A stretch of 64,000 bases of DNA, taken from the NCBI RefSeq assembly GCF_009858245.1, contig NZ_VMSB01000001.1, positions 1,054,001-1,118,000 of the forward strand, read 5' to 3'. A model generated the notes under the pieces. That model was not told the origin of the DNA. It worked only from the letters and a program-made list of their open reading frames with translations, and did not search any database. The stretch comes from Ornithinibacter aureus. Its GTDB lineage: Bacteria > Actinomycetota > Actinomycetes > Actinomycetales > Dermatophilaceae. Shown one piece after another: positions 7,649 through 19,864 of the stretch (its first letter is position 1; every line of letters starts with the position of its first letter). Made by a program: the position numbers and the translations under genes.

Positions 7649-8503
7649 GTGACCACGATCCTGTCCATCCAGTCCTCGGTGGCGTACGGCCACGTCGGCA
7701 ACTCAGCCGCAGTCTTTCCGCTCCAGCGCCTCGGTGTCGAGGTGTGGCCCGTGCACACGGTGCACTTCTCCAACCACACCGGGTACGGCGCGTGGCGCGG
7801 CCCCCTCATGGCACCCGAGGACGTCCGCGAGGTCATCACCGGCATCGAGGAGCGCGGCGCCCTGCCCGAGGTCGACGCGGTGCTCTCCGGCTACCAGGGG
7901 GGCGAGCAGATCGGGGACGTCATCCTCGACGCGGTCGCCCGCACCAAGGCCGCCAACCCGAGCGCGATCTACGCCTGCGACCCCGTCATGGGCAACGCGG
8001 CATCCGGCTGCTTCGTGCACCCGGCGATCCCCGTGCTGCTGCGCGAGAAGGTCGTGCCGCAGGCCGACCTCATCACGCCGAACCAGTTCGAGCTCGGCTT
8101 CCTCACCGACACCGAGCCCGGCGACCTCGACTCGACCCTGGAGTCGGTCGAGCGGGCGCGGGCCATGGGGCCGGGCACCGTGCTCGTCACGAGCGTGCTG
8201 CGCCCCGACCGCCCCGAGGGCACCATCGAGATGCTGGCCGTCCACGGCGACGGCGCCTGGATCGTGCAGACCCCGCAGCTGCCGATGAAGGCCAACGGGT
8301 CGGGTGACGTCACGGCCGCGCTGTTCACCGCGCACCTGCTGGAGAGCGGGGATGCCGGGGTCGCGCTCGGGCGCACCGTGTCCAGTGTGTTCGACCTCCT
8401 CACCCGCACGCACGAGTCCGGCCGTCGGGAGCTTCAGCTCGTGCAGAGCCAGGACGAGATCGCCAACCCGCGGAGGCAGTTCGAGGTCCGTCAGCTCCGC
8501 TGA
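7649..8503 (+). CDS. pdxY: Pyridoxal kinase
   Basis: The 284-aa ribokinase-fold enzyme phosphorylates pyridoxal to the cofactor PLP. PdxY features are [21 protein letters not shown] at the N-terminus, VLSGYQGG, the CDPVMGN block, and the anion-hole/catalytic region [13 protein letters not shown], in which the usual GTGD is GSGD. A GTG start at 7649 is preceded by GGGAGG about 8 nt upstream. The gene lies convergent to proB with only 13 bp between stop codons. Confidence 0.92.
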   Translation: MTTILSIQSSVAYGHVGNSAAVFPLQRLGVEVWPVHTVHFSNHTGYGAWRGPLMAPEDVREVITGIEERGALPEVDAVLSGYQGGEQIGDVILDAVARTKAANPSAIYACDPVMGNAASGCFVHPAIPVLLREKVVPQADLITPNQFELGFLTDTEPGDLDSTLESVERARAMGPGTVLVTSVLRPDRPEGTIEMLAVHGDGAWIVQTPQLPMKANGSGDVTAALFTAHLLESGDAGVALGRTVSSVFDLLTRTHESGRRELQLVQSQDEIANPRRQFEVRQLR

Positions 8504-8516
8504 GGGTGGGCGCGGG

Positions 8517-9647
8517 TCAGAGGACGACGAGGTCGTCGCGGTGGATGACCTCTCGCTCGTACGCCGGCCCCAGGTCGCGGGCCAGGTCGCGCGTCGACTT
8601 CCCGAGCAGGCGGGGCAGTTCGGATGCCGCGTAGTTGACCAGGCCGCGCGCGATCACCGTGCCGTCGGGGGCGCACACGTCGACCGGGTCCCCCGCAGCG
8701 AACCCGCCCTCGACGCCGGTGATACCCGCAGGCAGCAGGGACTTGCGGCGGTCGGTCACCGCGGCCACGGCGCCTGCGTCGAGCACGAGCCGACCGCGGG
8801 CCGTCGTGGCGTGGGCGAGCCAGCGCTTGCGGGAGGCGCGGGTCGCGGCGGCCGGGGCGAAGACGGTGCCCCGGTCCTCCCCGGCGAGCGCGCCTGAGAC
8901 GTCGGCCAGCCGGGTCAACAACGTCGGGATGCCGGCCCCACCGGCGATGCCGGCCGCCTCCACCTTGGTCACCATGCCGCCGCTGCCGACCGAGGAGCCG
9001 GTGCCGCCGATGCGCACGGCGTCGAGGTCGGCCACGGTCTCGACGAGCGGGACCCGACGAGAGCCCCCCTGCGACGGCGGGCCGTCGTAGAGCGAGTCGA
9101 CGTCGGTGAGCAGCACGAGCGCGTCGGCCCCGACGAGGTCGGCCACCAGGGCGGCGAGCCGGTCGTTGTCGCCGAAGCGGATCTCCTGGGTCGCCACCGT
9201 GTCGTTCTCGTTGACGATCGGCACGATCCCGAGCTCGAGCAGGCGCTCGAGGGTGCGCCGGGCATTGGTGTAGTGCGCCCGCCGGGTCACGTCGTCCGCG
9301 GTGAGCAGCACCTGCCCGACCGTGAGCCCGTGGGCGGAGAACGCCGCCTGGTAGGCCGCCACGAGGGCCCCCTGGCCGACCGACGCAGCCGCCTGCTGCG
9401 TCGCGAGGTCCGTGGGTCGGCGGGAGAGCCCGAGCGGGCCGATGCCGGCCGCGATGGCGCCCGACGACACGAGCACGACCTGACGCCCCTGCGCCCGGCG
9501 CGTCGCCAGGACGTCGACCAGCGCCGAGAGGGCGCCGTGGTCGAGGTGACCGCCGTCGGCGCTGGTCAGCGACGACGACCCGACCTTGACCACGAGGCGC
9601 TGCCCCGCACCCACGGTGCGCCGCAAGCGAGCGGCGGTGTCCGGCAT
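8517..9647 (-). CDS. proB: Glutamate 5-kinase with PUA domain
   Basis: The 376-aa ProB catalyses ATP-dependent phosphorylation of glutamate, the first and feedback-inhibited step of proline synthesis. The amino-acid kinase domain is marked by LVVKVGSSSLTS, VSSGAIAAGIGPLG, NENDTVATQEIRFGDND and the GTGSSVGSGGMVTKVEAA stretch. A C-terminal PUA domain begins near residue 275. It follows obgE by 5 bp on the same strand, so the two are probably co-transcribed. Confidence 0.97.
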   Translation of the reverse strand: MPDTAARLRRTVGAGQRLVVKVGSSSLTSADGGHLDHGALSALVDVLATRRAQGRQVVLVSSGAIAAGIGPLGLSRRPTDLATQQAAASVGQGALVAAYQAAFSAHGLTVGQVLLTADDVTRRAHYTNARRTLERLLELGIVPIVNENDTVATQEIRFGDNDRLAALVADLVGADALVLLTDVDSLYDGPPSQGGSRRVPLVETVADLDAVRIGGTGSSVGSGGMVTKVEAAGIAGGAGIPTLLTRLADVSGALAGEDRGTVFAPAAATRASRKRWLAHATTARGRLVLDAGAVAAVTDRRKSLLPAGITGVEGGFAAGDPVDVCAPDGTVIARGLVNYAASELPRLLGKSTRDLARDLGPAYEREVIHRDDLVVL

Positions 9648-9652
9648 CCGGC

Positions 9653-11176
9653 TCAGTCCTCGTCGGTGACGGAGGCCCAGTGCCCTGCCCGCCGCTCCGT
9701 CGCGAGCTCGTCACGCGCAACCGTCTGGGCGTCCTTGCGCGCGTGGAACTCCTCGCGCTTCTGGGTGCGGGTCTTGCGGCCCTCGTTCTCGAAGCGCACG
9801 TCGGTGCCGCGGGGGCCGGTGAGCAGCTCGGCACCGGCGGACATCGTGGGCTCCCAGTCGAAGACGACCGCGTTGTCCTCCGGGCCGACGAGCACCGTCG
9901 AGCCGGAGACTGCGCCGGCCTTGAGCAGGGCGTCCTCGACACCGAGGCGGTTGAGCCGGTCCGCGAGGTAGCCCACGGCCTCGTCGTTGGAGAAGTCGGT
10001 CTGGCGCACCCAGCGGGTGGGGCGCTCACCGATGACGCGGAAGAGCTCACCGTCGGGGGTGTTCTCGCGGCGCACGTGGAAGCCGGCGTCGTCGACCGCG
10101 GTCGGGCGGATGATGACGCGCGGACGGTCTGGCACCCGGGCGAGGACCTCGGCGCGGGCCTCGTTGACGTGGCGCGCCAGGGCGAAGGTCAGCTCCTTGA
10201 GGCCGGTGTGCGCCACGGCGGAGATGATGTGCACCTCGAGGCCGCGCTCCTCGAGCATCGGCTTGACCATCTCGGCCAGGTCGCGCGCCTCGGGCACGTC
10301 GGCCTTGTTGAGCACGATGATCCGGGTGCGGTCGGACAGCGGGCGACCCCCGAGGGTGTCGTCGGTGACGTACGCGGCGAGCTCGGCCTCGATGACCTCG
10401 AGGTCGGTCATCGGGTCACGGCCGGGCTCCAGCGTGGCGCAGTCGACGACGTGCACGAGCACCGAGCAGCGCTCGACGTGGCGCAGGAACTCCAGCCCAA
10501 GACCCTTGCCCTCGCTCGCGCCGGGGATGAGCCCGGGCACGTCGGCGATGGTGTAGCGCATCGACCCGGCGGTGACAACGCCGAGGTTCGGCACGAGTGT
10601 CGTGAACGGGTAGTCGGCGATCTTCGGCCGGGCAGCCGACACGACGGAGACCAGCGAGGACTTGCCGGCACTCGGGAACCCGATGAGCGCGACGTCGGCA
10701 AGCGACTTCAGCTCGAGCACGATGTCGGCGGTCTCGCCCGGCTCACCGAGCAGCGCGAAGCCGGGAGCCTTGCGCCGCGGGCTGGCCAGCGCCTTGTTGC
10801 CCAGCCCCCCACGACCGCCGCGGGCCACGACGAAGGTGGTGTCGTGCCCGACCAGGTCGGCCAGCACGGTGCCGTTGGCGTCCTTGACGACGGTGCCCTC
10901 TGGCACGGTCAGGACGAGGTCGGCGCCGTCGCCACCGTTGCGCTCGTCCCCCGCGCCGGGCTTGCCGTTCGCGGCCTTGCGGTGCGGCGTGTGGTGGTAG
11001 TCGAGCAGCGTGGTGGCCTGCGGGTCGACGGCGAGGATGACCGAGCCACCGCGCCCGCCGTTGCCGCCGTCGGGGCCACCGAGCGGCTTGAACTTCTCAC
11101 GCTTGACCGATGCGACGCCGTGGCCGCCGTTTCCTGCAGCGACGTGCAGCACGACGCGATCGACGAAGGTCGTCAT
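9653..11176 (-). CDS. obgE: GTPase Obg
   Basis: The 507-aa ObgE/CgtA is an essential GTPase linked to 50S assembly and the stringent response. Domain order: Gly-rich Obg fold (residues 1-158, [12 protein letters not shown]), G domain ([11 protein letters not shown] Walker [15 protein letters not shown]), the actinobacterial C-terminal OCT domain (about 350-430), and a basic tail rich in R/K/E. It sits in the widely conserved order rplU-rpmA-obgE. Confidence 0.97.
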   Translation of the reverse strand: MTTFVDRVVLHVAAGNGGHGVASVKREKFKPLGGPDGGNGGRGGSVILAVDPQATTLLDYHHTPHRKAANGKPGAGDERNGGDGADLVLTVPEGTVVKDANGTVLADLVGHDTTFVVARGGRGGLGNKALASPRRKAPGFALLGEPGETADIVLELKSLADVALIGFPSAGKSSLVSVVSAARPKIADYPFTTLVPNLGVVTAGSMRYTIADVPGLIPGASEGKGLGLEFLRHVERCSVLVHVVDCATLEPGRDPMTDLEVIEAELAAYVTDDTLGGRPLSDRTRIIVLNKADVPEARDLAEMVKPMLEERGLEVHIISAVAHTGLKELTFALARHVNEARAEVLARVPDRPRVIIRPTAVDDAGFHVRRENTPDGELFRVIGERPTRWVRQTDFSNDEAVGYLADRLNRLGVEDALLKAGAVSGSTVLVGPEDNAVVFDWEPTMSAGAELLTGPRGTDVRFENEGRKTRTQKREEFHARKDAQTVARDELATERRAGHWASVTDED

Positions 11177-11299
11177 GCCTGCGCTCCTGACAAAGGGGTG
11201 GTGATGGTGCTCGATGGATGCCGTGAGGGGCGGGCCAGCACGGGCCCGCCCCTCAAACGGCGTGGGTGAAGCGGCCGGGCGTGGACGCCCGGCGTGCGA

Positions 11300-11569
11300 T
11301 CACTGGGCGGAGACGGACTCCGGCTCGATGATGTTGACGGTCTTGCGGCCGCGCTTGCTGCCGAACTTGACCGCACCCGCGACGAGCGCGAACAGCGTGT
11401 CGTCGCCGCCACGGCCGACGCCGTCGCCGGGGTGGAAGTGCGTGCCGCGCTGGCGGACGAGGATCTCGCCGGCCTTGACGGTCTGACCGCCGAAGCGCTT
11501 CACGCCGAGGTACTGGGCGTTGCTGTCACGACCGTTGCGGGTCGAGGACGCACCCTTCTTGTGTGCCAT
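11300..11569 (-). CDS. rpmA: 50S ribosomal protein bL27
   Basis: The 89-aa bL27 has the standard N-terminus [16 protein letters not shown], the GVKRFGGQ block and [16 protein letters not shown]. Its N-terminus reaches the peptidyl-transferase centre. There is no cleavable leader of the Firmicutes type. It lies 33 bp after rplU. Confidence 0.98.
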   Translation of the reverse strand: MAHKKGASSTRNGRDSNAQYLGVKRFGGQTVKAGEILVRQRGTHFHPGDGVGRGGDDTLFALVAGAVKFGSKRGRKTVNIIEPESVSAQ

Positions 11570-11602
11570 GTCTGTAGTCCTTTACGTGAGTTCCGGCGCG
11601 GA

Positions 11603-11920
11603 TCAGGCGTCGATGCCGGTGATCTTGACCTGGGTGAGCGGCTGGCGGTGACCCTGGCGCTTGCGGTACCCGGTCTTGTTCTTGTACTTCAGGATCGTGA
11701 TCTTGGGGCCCTTGGCCGCCTTGACCACCTCGGCGGTGACCTTGACCTTGGCGAGCTTGCTCGCGTCACTGGTCACGGTGCCACCGTCGACGACCAGCAG
11801 CGGCTGCAGCTGGATCTCGTCGCCGGCCTGGCCGATCTTGTCGATGAGCAGGACATCGCCGACGGAAACCTTCTCCTGGCGACCACCTGCGCGCACAATC
11901 GCGTACACGGTCTGACTCAC
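11603..11920 (-). CDS. rplU: 50S ribosomal protein bL21
   Basis: The 105-aa bL21 contains [37 protein letters not shown] and a terminal QVKITGI. The start is uncertain. GTG at 11920 gives [12 protein letters not shown] at 11908 would match the usual MYAIV start; an AGGAGA lies about 16 nt before the first. The longer open frame that begins at 11977 is not supported by the family. Confidence 0.95.
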   Translation of the reverse strand: MSQTVYAIVRAGGRQEKVSVGDVLLIDKIGQAGDEIQLQPLLVVDGGTVTSDASKLAKVKVTAEVVKAAKGPKITILKYKNKTGYRKRQGHRQPLTQVKITGIDA

Positions 11921-12056
11921 TTTCGTTACGGGCACGTCTCCTGGATGACCGGCCGATAGCGACCCCGTGGACGACACGGGACATCAGCTCGGTGGACGCA
12001 CCGACTGCACAGACTACCGGGGGCCCCGGCAGCCCTCCAAATCACGGGCCGGCGGA

Positions 12057-15011
<2,955 letters not shown>

Positions 15012-15173
15012 GAGGCCCCTTCCGTCATCCACGTGGGCGACGACCACACCGGTTCCGGCCCCAACTTCTGACCGGTCCCTCGCCGACCGCGTGGTGCGAT
15101 CGGATCGTGCAGGGCGTGCCCTGTACGGAAGTCAGCTGCTGCCCCGGAGCGGCTCGCGCGGGCGGCGCGGCAC

Positions 15174-15929
15174 CTATCCGGAACCGACGGCCTCCTTGTC
15201 GGCAGCCAACGGGTCGGCCACCCCAGCAGCTGCGTCGAGCAGTGGGCCTTGGGCCAGCCGAGTCACCAGGGGTGGGACCGGAGGCGCGAACCCAGTCACT
15301 GCGTGCAGTGCGGTCAGGATGTCATCGGGTCGAACGGACGGTGTGGTGTGCCGAACGACCATGCGCAGTATCGCACACCCCTCGTCGTCGACACCGGAGG
15401 CATCCAACGCCAGCACGGCGCTGCGCGTGTCGAACGTGCGCGGGCCGGTCTTGAAGGTTCGTGTCGTCTCCGCGACCTCGCAGGCCAGGTACGCGTCGAC
15501 GGCCGCGGTGACCTCGGCGGGGTCGGCTGCCCGCACGACGATGTGCCACTCGCTGGCCTCGAGCCGGTCGGCGAGCGCACCGGGGCCGGCCTGCACGACC
15601 TCGAGGACGTCGAGCCCCTCAGGCAGCGCCTCGTCGAGGGCGGCCCGCACCGCCTCCGGCTCGACCCGTTCGGTGACGCGGATCTCGAAGTACTCGGCCT
15701 CGCTCGCCGTGCCCGTGGGTGCCGCGTTGGCGTAGGAGATGAGCGGGTGCGGGTGGAACCCGGCCGAGAACGCCATCGGGACGTCGGCCCGGCGAAGCGC
15801 GCGCTCCAGGGCCCGGGAGAAGTCACGCGTGGACGAGAAGCGCAACCGGCCACGCTTGGCGTAGCGGATGCGCAGCTTCTGCACGGCGGGTGCGGGTGGG
15901 GGCCCCTCGGGGGTGCGCTGTCGAGCCAT
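15174..15929 (-). CDS. TIGR03936 (DUF2344) radical-SAM-linked protein
   Basis: The 251-aa protein matches the TIGR03936/DUF2344 family: an N-terminal KLRIRYAKRGRLRFSSTRDFSRALERAL, PMAFSAGFHPHPLISYA, and a YFEIRV strand. The family is nearly always encoded beside, or fused to, the TIGR03960 B12-binding radical-SAM protein and upstream of rne. Its function is undefined, with an RNA-related role suspected from context. Here the partner lies 11.4 kb away at 27301-29271, so the ancestral pair has been split. Confidence 0.9.
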   Translation of the reverse strand: MARQRTPEGPPPAPAVQKLRIRYAKRGRLRFSSTRDFSRALERALRRADVPMAFSAGFHPHPLISYANAAPTGTASEAEYFEIRVTERVEPEAVRAALDEALPEGLDVLEVVQAGPGALADRLEASEWHIVVRAADPAEVTAAVDAYLACEVAETTRTFKTGPRTFDTRSAVLALDASGVDDEGCAILRMVVRHTTPSVRPDDILTALHAVTGFAPPVPPLVTRLAQGPLLDAAAGVADPLAADKEAVGSG

Positions 15930-16093
15930 GGTGCCCCCAGCGTAGACGGCTGGGCGGCCTGGGCCGGATGGGGCTCGACCATCGCCCGCGGCAGGGTCGG
16001 CAGCTGTTCACCGTCGGCCCCACCCCACAGGCGAGCTCCGAAATCCGTCGTGCACCACGGCATCCGATGCCGTTTTTGGCCTACGAACAGTGA

Positions 16094-16120
16094 TTGACCA
16101 CTGATTCAGTCCGCTATCGT
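16094..16120 (+). promoter_or_regulatory. Leaderless promoter of the aminotransferase gene
   Basis: TTGACC (16094-16099) and TATCGT (16115-16120) are separated by 15 bp. TATCGT is followed by 6 nt and the ATG at 16127, so the transcript should begin at or next to the start codon. No ribosome-binding site is visible. Confidence 0.55.
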
Positions 16121-16126
16121 GCTCGC

Positions 16127-17494
16127 ATGCCACCGATCGACCGCTCCCGCCTGACCGACCTCATCGCCGCCGAGCAGCAGGTCTACACCGCAGCCCACCC
16201 GCGCAGCCGCGAGCTCTTCGCGCAGGGCAGCAACCTCTTCGGTCGGGTGCCGATGACGTGGATGAACAAGTGGACCGGTGGCTTCCCGCTCTACCTCGAC
16301 CACGCCCGCGGAAACCGGATCTCCGACGTCGACGGCCACACCTACGTCGACTTCGCGCTCGGTGACACCGGAGCGTTCGCCGGGCACTCCCCCCGCCCGA
16401 CCGTCGAAGCGGTGGCGCGCCGCATGGGCGACCTCGGCGGCATCACGACGATGCTGCCGAGTGCTGACGCCCAGTGGGTCGGGGCCGAGCTGACCGCACG
16501 CTTCACGATGCCGCTGTGGAGCTTCACGCTCTCGGCGACCGACGCGAACCGCTGGGCGGTCCGTCTGGCCCGGCTCGCGACCGGCAAGCCGAAGATCCTC
16601 GTGTTCGGCTACTGCTACCACGGCTCGGTCGACGAGACCTTCGCCATCCCCGGCCCTGACGGCAAGGCCCAGTCGCGCCCGGGCAACGTCGCCCCACCGG
16701 TTCCCCTGGACCTCACGACCCGAGCCGCCACGTGGAACGACCTCGCCTCGGTCGAGCGCGAACTCGCCCACGGTGACGTCGCCGCCATCCTCACCGAGCC
16801 GGCGCTGACCAACATCGGCATCGTGCTGCCCGAGCCCGGCTTCATGGAGGGGCTACGCGAGCTCGCCACCCGCTACCGCGCCCTGCTCATGATCGACGAG
16901 ACCCACACCTTCTCGGCCGGGTGGGGCGGCGCCACCGCGACGTGGAACCTCGAGCCCGACATCTTCGTCATCGGCAAGTCCATCGGGGGCGGCATCCCCT
17001 GCGGCGCCTACGGGATCACCACCGAGGTCGCCGCCTCAATCACCTCGCACACGGATGCCGGGGACGCCGACATCGTCGACGTGGGCGGGGTGGGCGGCAC
17101 CCTCGCCGGCAACGCCCTGTCCACCGCGGCGATGCGCGCCACGCTCGGTGAGGTGCTGACCCATGCGGCGTTCGAGCACATGATCGACCTCGCGACCGCC
17201 TTCACCGAAGGGGTCCAGGCCACCCTCGACGAGTTCGACGTGCCGTGGTCGGTCAGCCAGCTCGGAGCGCGCTCGGAGTACCGGTTCGCGCGCCCCGCGC
17301 CGCGCACCGGCGAGGAGGCCGCCGTGGCACACGACGACGACCTCGACGCCTACATGCACCTCGCGATGTGCAACCGCGGCATTCTCATGACCCCGTTCCA
17401 CAACATGGCCCTCATGTGCCCGGAGACCACGCGCGCTGATGTCGACCGGCACACGGACACCTTCCGCGAGGTCGTCGGCGCGCTGTACGGCTGA
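16127..17494 (+). CDS. Class III PLP-dependent aminotransferase
   Basis: This 455-aa fold-type I aminotransferase resembles glutamate-1-semialdehyde aminomutase and beta-amino-acid transaminases. Landmarks: GNRISDVDGHTYVDFALGD near residue 60, the cofactor-contacting YHGSVDETF, LLMIDETHTF with the aspartate that binds the pyridine nitrogen, and the Schiff-base lysine in FVIGKSIGGGIPCGAYG. The usual GSEA phosphate-binding motif is replaced by LSATDANRWA. The substrate is unknown; a beta-amino acid or another amine is possible. The leaderless promoter decides the ATG at 16127 over the in-frame codon at 16094. It is the first gene in the split between TIGR03936 and its radical-SAM partner. Confidence 0.85.
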   Translation: MPPIDRSRLTDLIAAEQQVYTAAHPRSRELFAQGSNLFGRVPMTWMNKWTGGFPLYLDHARGNRISDVDGHTYVDFALGDTGAFAGHSPRPTVEAVARRMGDLGGITTMLPSADAQWVGAELTARFTMPLWSFTLSATDANRWAVRLARLATGKPKILVFGYCYHGSVDETFAIPGPDGKAQSRPGNVAPPVPLDLTTRAATWNDLASVERELAHGDVAAILTEPALTNIGIVLPEPGFMEGLRELATRYRALLMIDETHTFSAGWGGATATWNLEPDIFVIGKSIGGGIPCGAYGITTEVAASITSHTDAGDADIVDVGGVGGTLAGNALSTAAMRATLGEVLTHAAFEHMIDLATAFTEGVQATLDEFDVPWSVSQLGARSEYRFARPAPRTGEEAAVAHDDDLDAYMHLAMCNRGILMTPFHNMALMCPETTRADVDRHTDTFREVVGALYG

Positions 17495-17506
17495 GGGCGG
17501 GCGGCG

Positions 17507-18463
17507 TCAGCCCGCCCGCACCCGCCGCCACGTGTCGATCTGGTCCCAGACGATGATGACGACCACCGACAGCACCGTGGCGTAGGCGAGGTCGCGGGCG
17601 GCGCTCTCCCACCCGGCCCGGGTGACGGCCTCCACGAACACGCCGTCGAAGAACCGGTCGGCCAGCACGAGCCCGACGATCACGGCGGCGAAGGCAAGGT
17701 CGACGACGAGCCCCGCCGCGGCGAGCGCCACCGTCCAGCGCCGGGCCCGGTGCACCAGCCACACGACGAGCAGCTGACCACCGAGGAGGGCGAGAAGGAC
17801 CCACATCCACCCGCTCCACAGGCCGGCGTCGAGCACCGGCACGGACTCGCCGTCGACCCGCACGGGAGGGTTCACCTGCTGCCAGACGACGGCCAGGACG
17901 GTGAACAGGATCATCACGGCCGCCGTGACGCTCTCGCCGAGACCGACCTGCCGGCCGGCGGTGGGCTCGGGGAGCTGGTCGGGATTCCAGGCACCGAGCT
18001 CGCCGGCAGGCTCCGAGCGCTCGATGACCGCGAACACGACCGTGGTCCAGCAGATGATGTGGACCGCGGTGTGCAGGGCCACGACCGCCGCGCCCCCGAA
18101 GGCCGTGCCCACGCTGCCCGCGCTGGAGTCCTCGACGAACAGGCGGACGACCAGGACGATGCCGGCGACGATGGGCACAACGATCGACAGGAGCAGGGTG
18201 ACGAGCCGGCGCCACTGCGGGAAGTACGCCGGGCCGATGAGGTGGAGCGGGCTGCCGCTGTAGCCGGCGGCCAGGCGCATCGGGTCGCCGAGCTCGACGA
18301 GGACGTCGCGTTCGGCGACCTCGCGGCTGGGCGCGCCGGCCTCGAGGCGGGCGTCGACCATGTCCTCGATGGTGCCGCGCAGCTCCTGCTCGACGTCGGG
18401 GCGCTGGCCCTCGTCGAGGCCGCGGACGGTGGCGTGCACGTAGCGGTCGGTCAAGGAGGTCAT
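17507..18463 (-). CDS. Permease-prefix-domain membrane protein
   Basis: The 318-aa protein has an N-terminal helical domain of about 75 residues (YVHATVRGLDEGQRPDVEQE ... LGDPMRLAAGY) of the kind called permease prefix domain 1. Six to seven membrane helices follow. Such proteins are typically encoded directly after a PadR regulator, as here (27 bp downstream), and are thought to act in membrane stress or transport control. No substrate or enzymatic residue is visible. It is convergent with the aminotransferase (12 bp apart). Confidence 0.8.
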   Translation of the reverse strand: MTSLTDRYVHATVRGLDEGQRPDVEQELRGTIEDMVDARLEAGAPSREVAERDVLVELGDPMRLAAGYSGSPLHLIGPAYFPQWRRLVTLLLSIVVPIVAGIVLVVRLFVEDSSAGSVGTAFGGAAVVALHTAVHIICWTTVVFAVIERSEPAGELGAWNPDQLPEPTAGRQVGLGESVTAAVMILFTVLAVVWQQVNPPVRVDGESVPVLDAGLWSGWMWVLLALLGGQLLVVWLVHRARRWTVALAAAGLVVDLAFAAVIVGLVLADRFFDGVFVEAVTRAGWESAARDLAYATVLSVVVIIVWDQIDTWRRVRAG

Positions 18464-18490
18464 CTCGGGGTCCTCTCGGTCGGGCTCGGG

Positions 18491-18820
18491 TCAGCTGAGG
18501 TCGTTGATGGCGGCATCGAGCGAGCGCCAGTCGGTGCGCAGGGCGGCGAGGACGTCTTCGCCGGCGGGGCTGGTGCGGTAGAACTTCCGCGGCCGGGACT
18601 CCTCGGTGTTCCACTCGGCCTCGAGAAGGCCCTGCTTCTCGAGGCGGCGCAGCAGCGGGTAGAGGGTGTTGGCGTCGACGCCGAACCCGGCGCGGGCCAG
18701 CGTCTCGAGCAGTGCGTAGCCGTAGCCCGGGGTGCGCAGGGTCGCCAGCGCGGCGACGACCACCGTCCCCCGCCGCAGCTCCTGGAGGTGGCCGTTCAGC
18801 ACGTCCTCGTCATACGTCAT
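18491..18820 (-). CDS. PadR family transcriptional regulator
   Basis: This 109-aa winged-helix repressor reads LRRGTVVVAALATLRTPGYGYALLETLARAGFG, then the recognition-helix region DANTLYPLLRRLEKQGLLEAEWN, and a short C-terminal dimerisation helix. It belongs to the small PadR-s2 subgroup, which usually represses itself and the next gene and is released by a small hydrophobic ligand. The start is the ATG at 18820: a TATCGT -10 sits 7 nt upstream, and a perfect palindrome covers the promoter. Confidence 0.92.
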   Translation of the reverse strand: MTYDEDVLNGHLQELRRGTVVVAALATLRTPGYGYALLETLARAGFGVDANTLYPLLRRLEKQGLLEAEWNTEESRPRKFYRTSPAGEDVLAALRTDWRSLDAAINDLS

Positions 18821-18826
18821 GGCCGA

Positions 18827-18855
18827 GACGATAGTGTGCGTCACACACTATCGTC
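18827..18855 (-). promoter_or_regulatory. PadR operator overlapping a leaderless promoter
   Basis: A perfect 12-bp inverted repeat (18827-18838 and 18844-18855) with a 5-bp spacer is centred on GTGTG-CGTCA-CACAC. Its left arm contains the minus-strand -10 TATCGT (18833-18828), 7 nt before the padR ATG. A repressor bound here would block RNA polymerase directly, which suggests autoregulation. The binding protein is inferred from position. Confidence 0.75.
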
Positions 18856-19179
18856 AAGGGCACAACGATGTGAACTGTCGACGAGCAGGCGTACGGGCCG
18901 TCGAGAGGGGGCAATACGCAGGCGCGAGGGGGGGGAGTCAAGCGGTTGTTGCAACGAGGTATGTCAGCGGCGCACGACTCTGAGACAGGCGCCTGCCTGG
19001 GCGGTCGATAATGAGACTGCTTCAGCGGGGGATTCTGAGACGGCCATCACGAGGTCAGCCTGCGCAGCTCGACGTCGACGTCTCCGCAGCTGCGCGGGGC
19101 ACGGTCCTTACCGGACATGCCGATGAGCGCGTGTGGAACTACTTGCCGTTGATGACGTCAACCGCTGAATTCCTGCGGC
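18856..19179. other. 324-bp gap with a transposon-end remnant
   Basis: No coding frame is supported. From about 18979 to 19045 the sequence has repeated TGAGAC motifs and an element-end-like segment (19020-19044). The remainder shows nothing recognisable. Confidence 0.6.
19020..19044 (+). repeat. IS-end-like sequence, copy a
   Basis: This 25-bp segment (CTTCAGCGG..GGA..TGAGAC) matches, in inverted orientation, the sequences at 22572-22595 and 22350-22391. The latter adjoins the IS30-family transposase remnant. It is read as the surviving end of a related element, and it marks the left border of a low-conservation segment. Confidence 0.55.
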
Positions 19180-19812
19180 TCAGCGGCGGGCTTCCATCAG
19201 CGCTCCGGCCCCGTCGCCAGTTAGTTCGCCGTCTTTCACGGGGCGTCCCGATACTGCGAGCAGCAGCGCGATGCTCGTGCCGCAGACTTGTGAACCGTCG
19301 CCGACCACGAAGTCAGAGTCAGATGCAACCAGGCGGAGCCGTTCACAACGCTCCCTGCCGCCTCCCCAGGCGAACGAGGTGCGGACCTGGTAACGGAGAG
19401 CTGTCGCCACGTGCTCCGCCGGGTAACTGCCATGCAGCCCGATCGCGCGCCTGATGTCTTCGCCGTGGACGAAGGCCTCTACGAGCCGGGTGGCCAGCGG
19501 GGCTGGAGGCGTTGTCGTTCGATTGATGACCCCGCTCAGGCTCGCGAGTGTCTCGCGGGGGTCCGCACGGCGTTCTCGCCGAATGCCCCGCTCGTTCGCC
19601 TTGTCGAAGTCGAACCGGCAGGCGAGCATGTCGAGCACAAACCCGATTCGAGTCGTCTTCGCGGAATCGACCAGGTGCGCTAAGACGTCGTGAACGTCCC
19701 AACCAGGGCACGCGGTCGGTGCCGACCATTGCTGGTCGCTAAGGGAATCCAGGTCGCGAGCCAGCGCTGTTCTCTCGGCGTGCACCGCTGCCCAAAGCAT
19801 TTCGTTGCCCAT
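19180..19812 (-). CDS. Maleylpyruvate isomerase/DinB-like mycothiol-dependent enzyme
   Basis: The 210-aa four-helix-bundle protein belongs to the actinobacterial MDMPI/TIGR03083 family. Signs are LSDQQWSAPTACPGWDVHDV, the metal-binding His in VLAHLVD, and the HGEDIRR block. These enzymes use mycothiol as thiol cofactor for isomerisation or detoxification; the substrate here is unknown. The ATG at 19812 (MGNEMLWAA) is favoured over a frame extending through the operator region. It is divergently transcribed from the HxlR gene across twin operators, so it is probably the regulated target. Confidence 0.82.
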   Translation of the reverse strand: MGNEMLWAAVHAERTALARDLDSLSDQQWSAPTACPGWDVHDVLAHLVDSAKTTRIGFVLDMLACRFDFDKANERGIRRERRADPRETLASLSGVINRTTTPPAPLATRLVEAFVHGEDIRRAIGLHGSYPAEHVATALRYQVRTSFAWGGGRERCERLRLVASDSDFVVGDGSQVCGTSIALLLAVSGRPVKDGELTGDGAGALMEARR

Positions 19813-19815
19813 GTC

Positions 19816-19858
19816 ACTACTAAAACAGTAGTTGCCACTACTAATCAAGTAGTAGATT
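19816..19858. promoter_or_regulatory. Twin HxlR-type operators in a divergent promoter
   Basis: Two perfect copies of ACTACT-N5-AGTAGT (19816-19832 and 19837-19853) lie exactly 21 bp apart, two helical turns. The second abuts a TAGATT -10 (19853-19858) that lies 6 nt before the HxlR GTG start; the first sits just upstream of the divergent isomerase-like gene. A dimeric regulator could occupy both sites on one face of the DNA and control both directions. Assignment to the adjacent HxlR protein is inferred. Confidence 0.8.
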
Positions 19859-19864
19859 GAGCAT

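Noticed and set aside
16094-16126. Upstream in-frame start for the aminotransferase
   Set aside because: The TTG at 16094 lies in the -35 element of the promoter, and the extra residues do not match the family.
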